A stretch of DNA of 64,000 nt, from contig NZ_BCXD01000027.1 of NCBI RefSeq assembly GCF_001894925.1, positions 1 to 64,000 of the forward strand, given 5' to 3'. Under the pieces are notes generated by a model, which was not told the origin of the DNA, did no database searches, and saw only the letters and a program-made list of their open reading frames with translations. This DNA comes from Rhodococcus rhodnii NBRC 100604 (lineage in GTDB: Bacteria > Actinomycetota > Actinomycetes > Mycobacteriales > Mycobacteriaceae). The translations under genes and the position numbers were made by a program. Shown piece by piece: positions 1 through 7,499 of the stretch (positions within the stretch are counted from its first letter, which is position 1; every line of letters starts with the position of its first letter).

Positions 1-281
1 GTAAGCAGAGTGGGAAAATTCTGCGGCGCGGGACCGAGGCGCGGCGCGCCGGGCTGCAGCGTGGCGGCCCGGGAGAAGCGCTTGTCGCCGAGCACCGTCT
101 TCACGTCGTCGTACCGGGTGGCGATGAACGCCCGATCACCCGACGGAAGATTCACCTCGGCGGTGCCGGGGGTCTCCCGGATCTCCTCGTAGAGCTCGGA
201 CACGCCGAGCGTGGACGGCCGGGGAAACGGATAGGAGTAAGGGCATTTCCGGGCTTGATCCGGAGCGTCGATTTCCGTCAT
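1..281 (-). CDS. Cytochrome P450, N-terminal fragment (cut by window edge)
   Basis: The reverse strand from the ATG at 281 reads about 93 codons without a stop to the window edge. The peptide has a short CPY...PFPRP leader, then an SELYEEIRETPG helix, an FIATRYDDVKTVLGD segment and a KRFSRAA stretch, the usual first 90 residues of a soluble bacterial CYP. The heme-binding Cys loop and the I-helix would lie outside the window, so the class call rests on the N-terminus alone. It is divergent from the flavin monooxygenase at 404 and lies beyond the 3' end of the tetronate operon, so a role in oxidising that product is possible; the VanB-type reductase at 16893 could feed it electrons. No Shine-Dalgarno is seen, but TAGACT sits 7 nt before the ATG, suggesting a leaderless transcript. 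Confidence 0.85.
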   Translation of the reverse strand, partial: MTEIDAPDQARKCPYSYPFPRPSTLGVSELYEEIRETPGTAEVNLPSGDRAFIATRYDDVKTVLGDKRFSRAATLQPGAPRLGPAPQNFPTLL

Positions 282-288
282 GCGGCGC

Positions 289-294
289 AGTCTA
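289..294 (-). promoter_or_regulatory. Candidate -10 box for leaderless P450 transcript
   Basis: On the reverse strand TAGACT lies 7 nt upstream of the P450 ATG, the spacing expected if transcription begins at the start codon itself. Leaderless mRNAs are common in Actinobacteria. No convincing -35 hexamer is visible, so this is tentative. Confidence 0.3.
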
Positions 295-353
295 GGGCCG
301 TTTCTCGAGCGCGGGACGGGCCTGTCATCACCTCGTGAGCAGCGAATTAGTGG

Positions 354-368
354 CGGATTAGGAATCCG
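354..368. promoter_or_regulatory. Inverted repeat between divergent oxygenase genes
   Basis: CGGATT-agg-AATCCG is a perfect 6-bp inverted repeat with a 3-bp spacer, placed between the P450 and flavin monooxygenase starts, 36 bp upstream of the latter. Its position suits an operator shared by the two genes. No regulator gene is visible in the window on this side. Confidence 0.3.
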
Positions 369-403
369 TCATAACGTCGTCCTCACATCGAGGAAGGGCA
401 TAC

Positions 404-1702
404 ATGACGGACGTGGATTTCCTGGTCGTGGGGGCGGGCCCCGCGGGCATGCTCACCGCGACGCTGCTGGCGCGGGCGGGCTTCGACGTGGCAGTACTGG
501 AGAAGGCCGCAGGCTTGCGCCGATCCTTCCGCGGCGAGTCCGTCTCGCCCGACTCGGTCCGCATCCTCCGCGACCTCGGAGTGCTCGCGCAGGTGCCGGA
601 CGGCGCGATGCGCACGGTTCTCGGAACCACCATCACCGACGACGGGTCACGTGTTCTCACAGTCGATTTCGATCGGCTTCTCCCGGGACTCGAGCTTCCT
701 GCCGAGATTCCCCAGGACACCCTCCTCGCCGCGGTGCACGCCGTCGCGTGCGCTCCGGAGACACCCGGCACGGTCGACGTACGCTTCGGCGCCAAGGTCA
801 CCGCGCTCGAATTCGACGGCGGCCGGGTGGCCGGCGTCCGATACCAGGCGGGCCGCGACGAACGGCTGATCACGGCCGGTCTGACCATCGCCGCCGACGG
901 CCGGTACAGCACCGTTCGCGACATCGCGAATATCGAATACGACAAGAACATGCTGGCGCGCGACTTTCTCTGGATGAAAGTGACCGCGCCATCGGAATGG
1001 GATTCCGACCGTTACCACGTGCGTATCAATCGGTCCGATCACGTGGTGTGCATTCCCACGGTTCCCGATATGGTCCGGCTGGGTGTGAACATCCCGCAGG
1101 GCGGAATCCGGGACGTTCGCGAACGCGGATTCGACGCCTTCCGGGATCAGGTCGCCGCGGCGGTCCCGGAATTGTCCGACGCGTTGCGCGCCGAGGTCAC
1201 CGGCTGGCGCGACACGTCGATGCTGGACATCTTCACCACCGAGGCGGAGCGGTGGAGTGTGCCCGGGCTGGTGCTGATCGGCGACGCCGCGCACACCATG
1301 ACGCCCGTCCTCGCGCAGGGCGTGAACAACGCGATCGTCGACGCGCTGGTGCTGACCGACGAACTGCGCGCGGCGACGGCGCCCGGTGCCGTCGACCCGG
1401 CCACTGCCGACGCCGCAGCTCTGCGGTTCGCGGAGCTGCGCCGCCCGCACGTCGACGCGGCCAGGGCCACGCAGCTGCGCCAGGAGCACCTGTTCGAGCT
1501 CCGCGGTCTCGGTGCCGTGGTGCGGCGTCTGGTGTACCGGATCGTCGACCACCTGCCGCCCGTGCAGCGCCGGATCTGGACGCCCGTCTACTACGCGCTC
1601 ACCGATGCGGCGAACCCCGCGTCGGCGGCCCTGCGCCGCTGGCTCGAGGTCGTGCCGCCGACCACAGCCGAACGGGAGCGGCGCGAGCATGACCTTGACT
1701 GA
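404..1702 (+). CDS. FAD-dependent monooxygenase (group A hydroxylase type)
   Basis: This 432-residue protein belongs to the aromatic-hydroxylase-like flavoprotein family. The Rossmann motif VVGAGPAGML is at residues 7-16, and the second FAD-binding motif LIGDAAHTMTPVLAQGVNNA, in which Asp contacts the ribityl/pyrophosphate, is near residues 290-310. Such enzymes hydroxylate or epoxidise small or polyketide substrates with NAD(P)H and O2. AGGAAGGG is well spaced before the ATG. The gene is followed after 9 nt by a small membrane protein and ends convergent with the tetronate operon. It is divergent from a P450. Tailoring of the tetronate product is an inference from position only; a geranylgeranyl-reductase-like role cannot be excluded. 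Confidence 0.85.
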   Translation: MTDVDFLVVGAGPAGMLTATLLARAGFDVAVLEKAAGLRRSFRGESVSPDSVRILRDLGVLAQVPDGAMRTVLGTTITDDGSRVLTVDFDRLLPGLELPAEIPQDTLLAAVHAVACAPETPGTVDVRFGAKVTALEFDGGRVAGVRYQAGRDERLITAGLTIAADGRYSTVRDIANIEYDKNMLARDFLWMKVTAPSEWDSDRYHVRINRSDHVVCIPTVPDMVRLGVNIPQGGIRDVRERGFDAFRDQVAAAVPELSDALRAEVTGWRDTSMLDIFTTEAERWSVPGLVLIGDAAHTMTPVLAQGVNNAIVDALVLTDELRAATAPGAVDPATADAAALRFAELRRPHVDAARATQLRQEHLFELRGLGAVVRRLVYRIVDHLPPVQRRIWTPVYYALTDAANPASAALRRWLEVVPPTTAERERREHDLD

Positions 1703-1711
1703 GGCTCGACC

Positions 1712-2068
1712 GTGACCACGGTGTACGTCTGGACCGTGAGCCTGCTGCTGTTCGTCAGCGAGGTCGTGCTCATGGGCGCGCTCGGCCACGCGGTGTGGCG
1801 CCTGGCCGGGCGGGGGCCGGTCGGCTGGGCGGCCGCGATCGGCGCGGTCGTGGTGGCCTGCGTGCTGTGGGGGCTGTTCGCGGCGCCCAAGGCCCCCGTC
1901 GACGTGGCCGCCGCCCGGTACGCCGTGAAGATCGGGCTGTACGGCGGCACCACCGCCCTGCTCGCCGTCGCCGGGGTCCGCACCTCCTGGGTGCTCGGGT
2001 TCGCAGGTTTCTCGCTGGCGATCAACGTGCTCGCGCTGCTCCCCCCGGTGGCCGACGCCGAACTCTGA
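1712..2068 (+). CDS. YrdB/DUF2568 family small membrane protein
   Basis: A 118-residue hydrophobic protein with about four transmembrane segments (roughly residues 4-30, 38-54, 65-85 and 90-112) matching the layout of the YrdB/DUF2568 family. Its function is unknown. The GTG start has GAGG about 8 nt upstream and follows the flavin monooxygenase stop by 9 nt, so the two are probably cotranscribed. It ends 31 nt from the convergent thioesterase gene. Confidence 0.75.
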   Translation: MTTVYVWTVSLLLFVSEVVLMGALGHAVWRLAGRGPVGWAAAIGAVVVACVLWGLFAAPKAPVDVAAARYAVKIGLYGGTTALLAVAGVRTSWVLGFAGFSLAINVLALLPPVADAEL

Positions 2069-2083
2069 CCGGCCCGAGGCCGG
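2069..2083. terminator. Hairpin between convergent genes
   Basis: CCGGCC-cga-GGCCGG is a perfect 6-bp stem immediately after the DUF2568 stop codon and before the thioesterase stop on the other strand. It has no U-tract, as is common for actinobacterial terminators, and could act in both directions. Confidence 0.4.
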
Positions 2084-2099
2084 ACGCATGCCGTCGAGG

Positions 2100-2807
2100 T
2101 CAGGCGGGTTCCGCTGCAGCGCGGGCGATCTCGAAGACGCGGCTGCGCAGCCCCTGGGGATCCGTCTCGAAGAAGTGACCGCCCTCGCGGTACTCGATGG
2201 TGACGGGCGTGCCGAGCGCCGCCCAGCCGTCGGTCTGTTCCCGGCGAACCAGCCGGTCGCCCTCGGCACCGATCACGTGCAGCGGCACCGTCACCCGGTC
2301 GGCGACGGGATCGTGCCGGTAGCCGCCGCACATCCGCAGATCGTCGCGCAGCAGGGGCAGCATCGGCGCGAGCCACTCGCGCCGGGCCACGAGATCGGCG
2401 GGGATGCCGCCGATCTCGATCAGCAGATCGACCAGTTCGGTGTCGGTCAGCGCGTCCACGTCGATCGACGGCCGCATCCGCGGCGACCAGCTGGCCGCCA
2501 CGACGAGCGCCGACGACGCGGCGAACGCCGGATCTCCCCCGATCCGCCGGGCCACGAGATAGGCGAGCAGTCCGCCCATGCTGTGGCCGTAGAGCACGTG
2601 CGGTCCCCGCAGCTCGGCAGCGTGGGTCTGCACCAGGTGCTCGACGAGCGCGGCGGTGTCGGTGTGCACACGGCGGCCGGTCAGCGGACGCGTGGCGGGA
2701 AGCTGTGCGGCCACCACCGCGAGATCCGAACCGGCGGCGTCGTTCTGCCACGACCGGAAGGTGGTACCGGCGCCGCCGGCGTGGTGGAAGCACAGGAGTG
2801 TGGTCAC
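2100..2807 (-). CDS. Type II thioesterase
   Basis: A 235-residue external thioesterase of the PKS/NRPS type. The N-terminal CFHHAGGAGTTF loop is followed by the nucleophile elbow YGHSMGGLLAY and, near the C-terminus, EGGHFFE with the catalytic His. These enzymes remove wrong or stalled acyl groups from carrier proteins. The GTG start overlaps the stop of the upstream alpha/beta hydrolase by four bases (GTGA), indicating translational coupling as the last gene of the minus-strand tetronate operon. It likely proofreads the two free ACPs and the PKS ACP of this cluster; release of the final product seems less likely, since tetronate ring closure itself frees the chain. Confidence 0.9.
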   Translation of the reverse strand: MTTLLCFHHAGGAGTTFRSWQNDAAGSDLAVVAAQLPATRPLTGRRVHTDTAALVEHLVQTHAAELRGPHVLYGHSMGGLLAYLVARRIGGDPAFAASSALVVAASWSPRMRPSIDVDALTDTELVDLLIEIGGIPADLVARREWLAPMLPLLRDDLRMCGGYRHDPVADRVTVPLHVIGAEGDRLVRREQTDGWAALGTPVTIEYREGGHFFETDPQGLRSRVFEIARAAAEPA

Positions 2808-3898
2808 CGGTGGGCCCCTTCTCGATCGCCGACGAGACTGCGCTCCGAACGCCGCACCCGGAGGGCGGCCCGGGCCGCGCGACCCAGGAGGGGCCGCGGT
2901 GGGGAGGCGAACGCGGCGAGTGCGCTCATCGTGAGCAGTCGCGTGTCCAGCAGGTGCGCGGGAGATCCGTGCACGTCGTCGAAGGCGACCACCCGCACGT
3001 CGGGCAGTTCCTCGCGCAGCACGATCGGGTCTGCCGCAGGGATGATCTCGTCCCGAAGGCTGGCGACCGACGTCACCGGGATCCGCACGTCGCCGAGCTG
3101 TCCCCGGGTCAGCGCCAGCGCGGGCAGCGCCGCCGGCAGGTCGCGTTCCGCGACACCGGTGGTCACGGCCAGGGCGTCCTTCGTCGTCTGCGGGACGCGA
3201 CTCCACCACTGCATGTCCTCGAAGAAGTGCCGGACCGGTGGGCCCACGGAGGCGACGCCGCCGATCCGCCGATCCGCGGCCGCCGCATGCAGTGCGACGG
3301 TGCCGCCGAAGCTCAGGGCGAGGGCGAAGGCCGCCGAGAACCGTTCGCGCGCAGCGGCGGCGTCGAGCAGCGCGCCGAACCGGGCACCGGCATCGGCCCC
3401 GTACCGAGCCGAGTTCTCCCCCACGCCCGGGAGCTCGGTCAGCAACAGCCCCATCGACATCCGCCGTGCCAGACCGGCGAGCCCGATCCACTGCTCCTTG
3501 ATGCTCACGATGCCGCCGCACACCACCAGCAAGCGCGGCGCGTCGGCGGCGTCCGGCGCGGGGAGGTGCCAGGCAGCGGTGCCGTCCACCTCGATCCGGG
3601 CGGCGCCCCGGCGGGCGAGCAGGTCCGCCGCGAGATCGACGCAACGGCGGTGCGCCGCACGACCGTCCGGGGTGTGCGGGAAGGGAAAGCGGGCCAGGTT
3701 GTACCGGGCCACTGCGTCCGGGGTGCGGCCGGCGGCGGCGCTCCGCCGGGCGTCCTCCGCCCACACCGTGGACCAGCCGGTGGGGCCGTCGTCGAGGGTG
3801 TCGATGCGGGCGAGCACGCGCTCGGTGGCCGCGACCGAGAGGCCCTGGGCGCGGCTGTGCAGGCGTACCAGCTCGGCGCGCTCGGTCAGTTCGTGCAC
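2804..3898 (-). CDS. Alpha/beta hydrolase, candidate tetronate eliminase (AbyA5/Agg5-like position)
   Basis: A 364-residue alpha/beta hydrolase with an N-terminal helical region (about 1-115) and a core beginning RLLVVCGGIVSIKEQW. The likely nucleophile is Ser196 in LALSFGGTV; DEIIPAAD and DVHGSPAH near the C-terminus offer the acid and His. In abyssomicin and agglomerin pathways the hydrolase of the cassette removes acetate from the acetylated hydroxymethyl tetronate to leave an exocyclic double bond. Assignment here is by gene order plus fold, not by sequence comparison I could run. The GTG start was chosen because GGAGGA lies 6-7 nt upstream; it overlaps the PPTase stop by 13 nt. Confidence 0.75.
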   Translation of the reverse strand: MHELTERAELVRLHSRAQGLSVAATERVLARIDTLDDGPTGWSTVWAEDARRSAAAGRTPDAVARYNLARFPFPHTPDGRAAHRRCVDLAADLLARRGAARIEVDGTAAWHLPAPDAADAPRLLVVCGGIVSIKEQWIGLAGLARRMSMGLLLTELPGVGENSARYGADAGARFGALLDAAAARERFSAAFALALSFGGTVALHAAAADRRIGGVASVGPPVRHFFEDMQWWSRVPQTTKDALAVTTGVAERDLPAALPALALTRGQLGDVRIPVTSVASLRDEIIPAADPIVLREELPDVRVVAFDDVHGSPAHLLDTRLLTMSALAAFASPPRPLLGRAARAALRVRRSERSLVGDREGAHR

Positions 3899-4593
3899 GA
3901 GAGGTCCTCCTCGCTGCGGCGAGCGATCGCCACGTGGTGGCCGTCGCCGGGTGCGGTGTACACCCGCCAGCGTTCGCCGCGGGGCGCGTGCACGGTGCGG
4001 CGTTCCGGATCGGTGCGCAGCGACGGGAACGCGGTGGCGAGGCCGGTGCCCATCGCCTTGGTGGTGGCCTCCTTCCACGTCCACACCTCGAGCAGCATGC
4101 GGTTGCGGCCGGCGTGACCGCAGCGGTGATAGCGGCGCAACTCGTCGGGATGACAGATCGCGCCGGCGAAGCCGCCGTGGTCCAGTCGGCGCCGCGCCGC
4201 CTCGATGTCGACCCCGACGCGTCCGCGTGTGCTGACCGCGACCACGACCGCGTCGCCGGTGTGCGAGAGATTCGCGTCGGCCACCGCGGCGACGCCGTCG
4301 CGGGTCACGAAGAGGGGCCTGCCGGCCCGGTCCCGGCGGAGCGCGATGTCGTCCACGTCCACGCCGGCGACCCCGGCCACCGCGGCCTTCGCGAATCGGC
4401 GAGTGGCGGCGAACCGGGCGCGGAAGGATTCGGACGTCGATGCCGCCCATCGCGGGTAGTCGCAGTCCAGCAGCCGCACGAGTGCGCGGTGCGACGCCGG
4501 CGGAGCGGCCACGTCCCGGATGTCGGTACGCGCCAGGAACAGGTCGTCGGCAATCGGCACCGCGGCAGCGAAAGGCAGGGCGGCGTCACGCAC
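3886..4593 (-). CDS. 4'-phosphopantetheinyl transferase (Sfp type)
   Basis: A 235-residue Sfp-type PPTase. It carries GVDIE (Asp129, Glu131, Mg-binding) and WTWKEATTKAMG (Lys174, Glu175, Lys179), the two signature motifs. The enzyme moves phosphopantetheine from CoA to carrier-protein serines, here presumably the ACPs at 5356 and 11488 and the PKS ACP. A GTG with GGAGG 6 nt upstream was preferred; it overlaps the acyltransferase stop by 8 nt. Its insertion between the acyltransferase and the eliminase genes makes the cluster self-sufficient for ACP activation. Confidence 0.92.
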   Translation of the reverse strand: MRDAALPFAAAVPIADDLFLARTDIRDVAAPPASHRALVRLLDCDYPRWAASTSESFRARFAATRRFAKAAVAGVAGVDVDDIALRRDRAGRPLFVTRDGVAAVADANLSHTGDAVVVAVSTRGRVGVDIEAARRRLDHGGFAGAICHPDELRRYHRCGHAGRNRMLLEVWTWKEATTKAMGTGLATAFPSLRTDPERRTVHAPRGERWRVYTAPGDGHHVAIARRSEEDLSCTN

Positions 4594-5359
4594 GACAACC
4601 TCCGTGCGCCAGCAGATCCGCGAGAGTGGTGAGCACGTCGGCGGCCGCGGCACCGTCGAGGGCGCGGTGGTCGAACGTCAGGCTCAGCGGCAGCACGGGC
4701 CGCACCGCCACCTCGTGTCCGGCACCGGTCGCGACCGCCACCGGGCGTTGCCGCACGGCACCGAGCCCGACGGTGACGGCGGTGCCGCCGTCGGAATGGA
4801 AAGCGGTGACGTCGGCGTGGCCCAGGCTCGAGAGCGCGACGGTGCCGAGCGTGGCGGGACGCCGGTCCAGCCGTGTCGCCACGGCGAAGGCGACGCCGCC
4901 CAGGAACGGCGGAAGCCGGTCCAGCAGTCGCGATCCCGCCAACTCGTCGAGCTCGGCGGCCGGGGTGTCGCGCAGCCGGTCGACTCGATCCTGGATCTCG
5001 TCGAGGGTGGCCGCCTCGACGTCCGGGAACACGGCGGACGCCACGTGCCGCACGCCCCCGTCGGTCTTGTCCAGCGCGAGTTTGACGTCGACCGTCGCGA
5101 ACCGGGCCAGGCGGGGCGCGAACCACGGCCCGCCGATCGCGACGTTGGCCTCGGGGTGCTTCGCCAGGGTGGCGCCGAGCGCGGCGACGACGTAGGTGAC
5201 GTACGAGTACCGCCGCGACGCCGCCGCCCGCCGTTCCAGCAGCTCCGAGACGTCCACCTCGGTGGCGAGGTGGACGGGGGCGTCACCGCGGATCGCCCGC
5301 AGGAAGGCCAGGGTGTGTCGCCGGCGGGCGGGGACGGGTCCGATCACGGTCTCGGTCAT
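4586..5359 (-). CDS. 2-oxoacid dehydrogenase E2-type acyltransferase (tetronate acetyltransferase, AbyA4/Agg4-like)
   Basis: This 257-residue protein is only the catalytic domain of the lipoamide acyltransferase (E2) family. It has no lipoyl or peripheral-subunit-binding domain, so it is not part of a 2-oxoacid dehydrogenase complex. The active-site motif is FDHRALDG with His231 and Asp235. Stand-alone proteins of this kind sit in tetronate clusters, where they acetylate the primary alcohol of the tetronate before elimination. The ATG overlaps the ACP stop (ATGA). Confidence 0.82.
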   Translation of the reverse strand: MTETVIGPVPARRRHTLAFLRAIRGDAPVHLATEVDVSELLERRAAASRRYSYVTYVVAALGATLAKHPEANVAIGGPWFAPRLARFATVDVKLALDKTDGGVRHVASAVFPDVEAATLDEIQDRVDRLRDTPAAELDELAGSRLLDRLPPFLGGVAFAVATRLDRRPATLGTVALSSLGHADVTAFHSDGGTAVTVGLGAVRQRPVAVATGAGHEVAVRPVLPLSLTFDHRALDGAAAADVLTTLADLLAHGGCRA

Positions 5360-5577
5360 GCCGCGACGGCCTGCCGGATGTCGTCGAGGGTGCGAGCGTC
5401 GAGCAGCGCCGACACCACCACCGAAGCGCCGGTGCGTTCCTCGATCGCGGTGACCAGCTTCAGCAGGTACACCGAGTCCCAGTCGGGCACGTCGTCGAGC
5501 GGCACGGTCAGATCGGCGACGGCGATGTCGAGGCCGATCTCGTCGACGACCAGTTCGTGGAATTCTTCGGCGTTCAC
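5356..5577 (-). CDS. Acyl carrier protein (glyceryl-ACP carrier)
   Basis: A 73-residue free ACP with the phosphopantetheine site at Ser35 in PDWDSVYLLKL. The GTG start overlaps the FkbH-like stop and its own stop overlaps the next ATG, so it is tightly coupled to both neighbours. In tetronate pathways the equivalent ACP holds the glyceryl unit made by the FkbH-like enzyme and presents it to the KASIII-like synthase. The Asp before the serine and the low length are normal for this group. Confidence 0.88.
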   Translation of the reverse strand: MNAEEFHELVVDEIGLDIAVADLTVPLDDVPDWDSVYLLKLVTAIEERTGASVVVSALLDARTLDDIRQAVAA

Positions 5578-7499
5578 GGCGTCTGCCTCTCGGTGTTCAC
5601 GGTCAGGTGCGGGATCGGATCGGGAAGGGTCGCGAGGGTGCGACGGAAGACGGTGCGGCCCCCGATGCGGGTGGTCTCGTCGTCGCCGTCCACGGCGAAT
5701 CCCGAGGCGGCGAAGAAACCGACCGCGCGCTCGTTCTTCGCGGTCCGGACGAACGTGCCGACGGCGACCCGGGCGCCCCGCTGGGCGCCCTCGGCGAGCG
5801 CGGCGCGCAGCACGGCCGATTCCACCCCGCGGCCGAGCACCCGGCACGACATCGCGAAGTTCACGATGCGGAACTCACCGCCTGCGATCTCGGCGAACAG
5901 CGCACCGACCAGCCCGTGATCGCCGAACCGGTCGGTGCAGCGGACCGTCGTGACGAGGGTGTTCGGACGACAGGCGAAGGCCCGCACGGCATCCGAGTCC
6001 ATCCGGTGCGTGGTGAGGTTGTACTGGTTGGTGCGCAGCGTGAGCTGCGAGAGACGATCGACGTCGGTGTCCTCGGCAGCGGCCACGACGACCTCGGTGC
6101 GCAGCCCGGCGAGGTAGTCCTCGACGGCGCCCACCGACTGCCGGAAGCTGGTCCGGTCCGCCTCGGCGCGATACCGCGCGGGGCGATGGCGGTCCTCGTC
6201 GGTGATCCGCAGGGTGGTGAAGGCCCCGTCCCGCAGCAGCGCGGGCACGGTGAGCGAGGGATCGTCGGGATCGGCCGCCACCGTGCGCACGTGGGGGTGA
6301 TGCGCACGCACGGCCCCCCGCTCGGACGGGTTGTCGTCGACGAAGACCAGTGACTCGAGTCCGATGCCGAGCGTCGCCGCGATGCCGGCGATGTTGCCCG
6401 GCTTCGGATTCCAGTCCGCGGCCACCACCGCGAAGTCCTGCTCGCTCACCCGCACCCCGGGGTGCTCGGCCAGCGCGGCGCGGACCGCGGCGCCGTCGTT
6501 CTTTGATGCGATCGCCAGCACCACGCCCTGCGCGGACAACTGCCGCGCAGCGTCCTGCACCCAGGCGAAGGCCTCGCCCAGCCGGCCCTCGCCGCTCACC
6601 ACGCCGCGCGGGCCGTCGTCGGCGAGTACACCGCCCCAGGTGGTTCCGTCGAGGTCGAGCACGAGGCACTTGGCCGTCCTGCCCTGCAGTGCGGCCACCG
6701 CAGCGGCGACCTGCCGGGCGTACCCCAGCAGCAGCGGCTCGGTGAACAGCGTCCGGGTGTACGCGGCGAGACGCGGATCGGTCGCCGTCGCCGGCGCGTA
6801 GGAAGCGATCTGCCCCAGATCCACCGCGATCAGTCCCGGGACGGTCTCCGTCGCGTCCAGCAGCCGTGCGTTGGCGCGATGCCAGGCAGCCGAGAGTCGG
6901 GCGCGGCCCGGGAGATCGAGCAGCAGCGCCGAGCGCTCGGGCGGCAACAGCAGGGTGGGCACGATCACCGGCGTCGACGAGCGCGCGCGGAACGCACGGA
7001 TAGCGTCGAGGAGCTGATCGACCGTCTCGTCCAGTGCGGCGACGGCCGAATCGGTCGTGAACGGCACCGGGGCGTACCGGAACACCGCGTCGCCGTCCGG
7101 AAGCAGCACCACCGCGGTCGGATCGTCGGCGAGCGACGGGCTGTCCGGGGTGAGCAACTCGGCGATCATGCCGTCGTGATCGCCGAGGGTGACGCGTCCC
7201 GCGATCCCGCGCGAGGCGAGGGCGCCGAGCAGCGGCGCCTGCAGCGGACCCGTCGTGGACGTGCCCAGGACCGCGAGCCGCGCGGTGGTCACCGCCGGAT
7301 CGACATCACCCAGTTCGAGATGGCGGAGCACGGTGCCGGTGCGGATCACGTCGTCGTCACCGGCCTCCGCGAGCAGCGGCACCAGATCCGCGAATCCGGC
7401 AGCAAGAGCCTGCCGCCCGCCGACCGGCGGCTGCTTGCGCATCGCCCGCGCCGCAGCGGGTGCGCTCGGCTCGCGGCCGGTGTCGACCGTTGCGGTCAC
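5574..7499 (-). CDS. FkbH-like HAD-IIIC glyceryl-ACP synthase
   Basis: A 641-residue three-part protein: an N-terminal region (1-270), a HAD domain with LDLDGTTWGG (Asp282, Asp284) and WNPKPGNI, and a C-terminal GNAT-like domain ending near residue 640. FkbH-type enzymes take 1,3-bisphosphoglycerate, dephosphorylate it and load the glyceryl group on an ACP. Without the dehydrogenases and O-methyltransferase of methoxymalonyl-ACP loci, and beside a KASIII-like gene, a tetronate C3 supply role is the best reading. The GTG start (with GGAAGGGG upstream) overlaps the KASIII stop by four bases. Confidence 0.9.
   Translation of the reverse strand: MTATVDTGREPSAPAAARAMRKQPPVGGRQALAAGFADLVPLLAEAGDDDVIRTGTVLRHLELGDVDPAVTTARLAVLGTSTTGPLQAPLLGALASRGIAGRVTLGDHDGMIAELLTPDSPSLADDPTAVVLLPDGDAVFRYAPVPFTTDSAVAALDETVDQLLDAIRAFRARSSTPVIVPTLLLPPERSALLLDLPGRARLSAAWHRANARLLDATETVPGLIAVDLGQIASYAPATATDPRLAAYTRTLFTEPLLLGYARQVAAAVAALQGRTAKCLVLDLDGTTWGGVLADDGPRGVVSGEGRLGEAFAWVQDAARQLSAQGVVLAIASKNDGAAVRAALAEHPGVRVSEQDFAVVAADWNPKPGNIAGIAATLGIGLESLVFVDDNPSERGAVRAHHPHVRTVAADPDDPSLTVPALLRDGAFTTLRITDEDRHRPARYRAEADRTSFRQSVGAVEDYLAGLRTEVVVAAAEDTDVDRLSQLTLRTNQYNLTTHRMDSDAVRAFACRPNTLVTTVRCTDRFGDHGLVGALFAEIAGGEFRIVNFAMSCRVLGRGVESAVLRAALAEGAQRGARVAVGTFVRTAKNERAVGFFAASGFAVDGDDETTRIGGRTVFRRTLATLPDPIPHLTVNTERQTP

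Noticed and set aside
4586-5359. Branched-chain or pyruvate dehydrogenase E2 component.
   Set aside because: No lipoyl domain, no E1 or E3 genes nearby, and only the catalytic domain is present.
5574-7499. Methoxymalonyl-ACP pathway for the FkbH-like gene.
   Set aside because: The accompanying acyl-CoA dehydrogenase, 3-hydroxyacyl-CoA dehydrogenase and O-methyltransferase genes of such loci are absent beside it; the KASIII/E2/hydrolase neighbours fit tetronate formation instead.
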